In this document: one piece after another, positions 5,782 through 6,436 of the stretch
Position numbering within the stretch: the first letter of the stretch is position 1
Layout of the letters: each line of letters starts with the position of its first letter
Source of the DNA: Acidimicrobiaceae bacterium
GTDB taxonomy: Bacteria; Actinomycetota; Acidimicrobiia; Acidimicrobiales; Microtrichaceae
Direction: 5' to 3'
Length of the DNA stretch: 6,436 nucleotides
Assembly: GCA_003514205.1 (NCBI GenBank)
Contig: DORQ01000213.1
Span: 1-6,436, forward strand
Program-made: the position numbers and the translations under genes
Notes under the pieces: model-generated
Seen by the model: the letters and a program-made list of their open reading frames with translations, nothing else
Told to the model about the DNA's origin: nothing
Databases searched by the model: none

Positions 5782-5997
5782 TGTGGGTTTGCTGGGTGCG
5801 CCCGGCGCGGTTGACCCGTTGAGCGTGACGGCCGGGCGGCGAGCTCACTGCGCTGTTTCTGCTGATAGTGGCGCCACGTTCGTGGCAGAACCCCGAACGC
5901 CTCACACGCCAACCCGATACCGACCCGTGGGGCCCACAGCTCAATAGTTGGTGGTCACTTCGTCGGGAAGGTCGCGCTGGCGATCACGGCTGGGCAT
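5763..5997 (-). pseudogene. IS3-type transposase (OrfB-like) 5' remnant with frameshift
   Basis: One frame begins at ATG 5997 (MPSRDRQRDLPDEVTT) and ends at 5941. A second frame picks up near 5950 with TIELWAPRVGIGLACEAFG, VLPRTWRHYQQKQRSELAAR and STGQPRRAHPANP, and ends at a TGA at 5763-5765, just inside repeat copy B. Together they match the N-terminal helix-turn-helix region of IS3-family integrase-type transposases, with the A-C-E-A-x-G-V-x-R turn and the following R-P-H/A-H-P linker, as I recall them. The DDE catalytic domain is missing, so it is inactive. The frameshift at about 5950 supports decay. No terminal inverted repeats were identified. The assignment rests on pattern memory, not a search. 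Confidence 0.6.
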
Positions 5998-6079
5998 GAG
6001 TCGGCTGTCCGGCAGACAAGAGGTTGTTCGGCGCAAAACATGAAGTAGGCCGGCCTGTCCCGTCGACATGAGGTACCGA
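5998..6079. other. Intergenic stretch, possible end of the former insertion sequence
   Basis: No gene is seen here. It contains a ten-base palindrome, AGGCCGGCCT (6047-6056), and an imperfect inverted motif around TGTCCGGCAGACA (6006-6018). One end of the decayed insertion sequence should lie here if the transposase assignment is right, but no partner inverted repeat is visible. Confidence 0.3.
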
Positions 6080-6307
6080 TTACTCGGATTCTTCGCGCAA
6101 CTCGCTGTCGGAATCTCCAACATCCTCCACTCCACGATTCCGTCCAGGTGATCTCCCGAATAATTTGGCCAAGATCACAGCTGAAGCGGGGAGAGCCAAG
6201 GCACCAACCGCCAGCCAATTCGACGTCCCGGCCAGGATGGCGATGATGCCAAACACCACCAAGACCATGTTTAGTGCATCTCTGCCATCGAGTTCCGACC
6301 AGTTCAA
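6080..6307 (-). CDS. Small two-helix membrane protein (hypothetical)
   Basis: I chose a TTG start at 6307, giving 75 residues beginning NWSELDGRD at position 2. AAGGG lies about ten bases upstream, and this start falls 13 bp after the stop of the preceding gene. An ATG in the same frame at 6391 would overlap that gene by some 70 bases and give a basic, unconvincing N-terminus. Residues 12-28 (LNMVLVVFGIIAILAG) and 31-49 (WLAVGALALPASAVILAKLF) form two membrane helices joined by a short turn. The tail is strongly acidic (EDVGDSDSELREESE). No family is recognised. It is probably co-transcribed with the upstream gene. Confidence 0.6.
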   Translation of the reverse strand: MNWSELDGRDALNMVLVVFGIIAILAGTSNWLAVGALALPASAVILAKLFGRSPGRNRGVEDVGDSDSELREESE

Positions 6308-6320
6308 CTTTCTTCGCCCT

Positions 6321-6436
6321 TCAGCCACCGTACATCGCCTGTGCCTGCGCACCATTTGCTCCGCCAGCGGCGAAAGGCCCTTGGTCTGCATAAGGATAGG
6401 ATGGAGTCACGACTATCGGTGCCAATGGTGGAGAGG
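6321..6436 (-). CDS. C-terminal end of an unknown protein (5' end beyond window)
   Basis: The frame is open from the window edge and gives 37 residues, with SPPLAPIVVTPSYPYADQ near the front and GANGAQAQAMYGG before the TGA at 6321. The Pro/Tyr then Gly/Ala/Gln-rich composition is typical of the disordered tail of a secreted or membrane protein. It is followed after 13 bp by the small membrane gene, whose Shine-Dalgarno overlaps its stop region. Function cannot be inferred. Confidence 0.5.
   Translation of the reverse strand, partial: SPPLAPIVVTPSYPYADQGPFAAGGANGAQAQAMYGG

Noticed and set aside
5820..5944. N-terminal part of the minus-strand frame open from 5944 to 5615 as one 109-residue protein
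   Set aside because: The first half is out of frame with the transposase-like reading of the same bases and has shadow-like composition; only the part from the repeat onward is kept, as a fragment.
5657..5947. 96-codon plus-strand frame
   Set aside because: No recognisable domain, and it lies opposite the transposase remnant and the repeat, which explain the sequence better.

Overview
All convincing genes in this window lie on the minus strand, so the map is read from high to low coordinates. The moderately high G+C content (estimated by eye), the GTG and TTG starts, the actinobacterial style of the RHS remnant and the type of insertion-sequence remnant suggest an actinomycetote. This is an inference from sequence style, not a proven taxonomic placement.

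The right part (about 6436 down to 4306) is a degraded accessory region. From the edge inward it holds: the Pro/Ala/Gly-rich C-terminal end of an unknown protein; a small two-helix membrane protein; a frameshifted 5' fragment of an IS3-type transposase; a short ORF fragment that carries copy B of a 42-bp exact direct repeat; a membrane protein of 133 residues whose GTG start overlaps the stop of that fragment; an RHS (YD-repeat) core remnant with an internal deletion; a membrane-protein gene apparently split by a frameshift; and a tiny one-helix ORF that carries copy A of the repeat. The layout fits the worn remains of an RHS polymorphic-toxin locus with small membrane proteins in the positions where immunity genes usually lie. 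No toxin domain was recognised.

The left part (4165 down to 1) is an intact, tightly packed unidirectional gene set: a fold-type I PLP aminotransferase (GTG start), then after 32 bp a small HAD-superfamily phosphatase, after 3 bp an ATP-grasp ligase-like enzyme, and after 12 bp an ABC-F ATPase that runs off the window. The spacing suggests one transcript. Aminotransferase, phosphatase and ATP-grasp chemistry together suggest a small pathway that makes an amino compound, perhaps from a phosphorylated precursor, and then joins it to a carboxylate. The substrate cannot be read from sequence. The ABC-F protein looks like the short-linker housekeeping type, so its place in the set may be only transcriptional.

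Between the two parts (4305 to 4166) lies a short intergenic region with a GC-rich hairpin and a pair of CACTACTG direct repeats just upstream of the operon, which may hold the terminator and promoter or operator of the junction.
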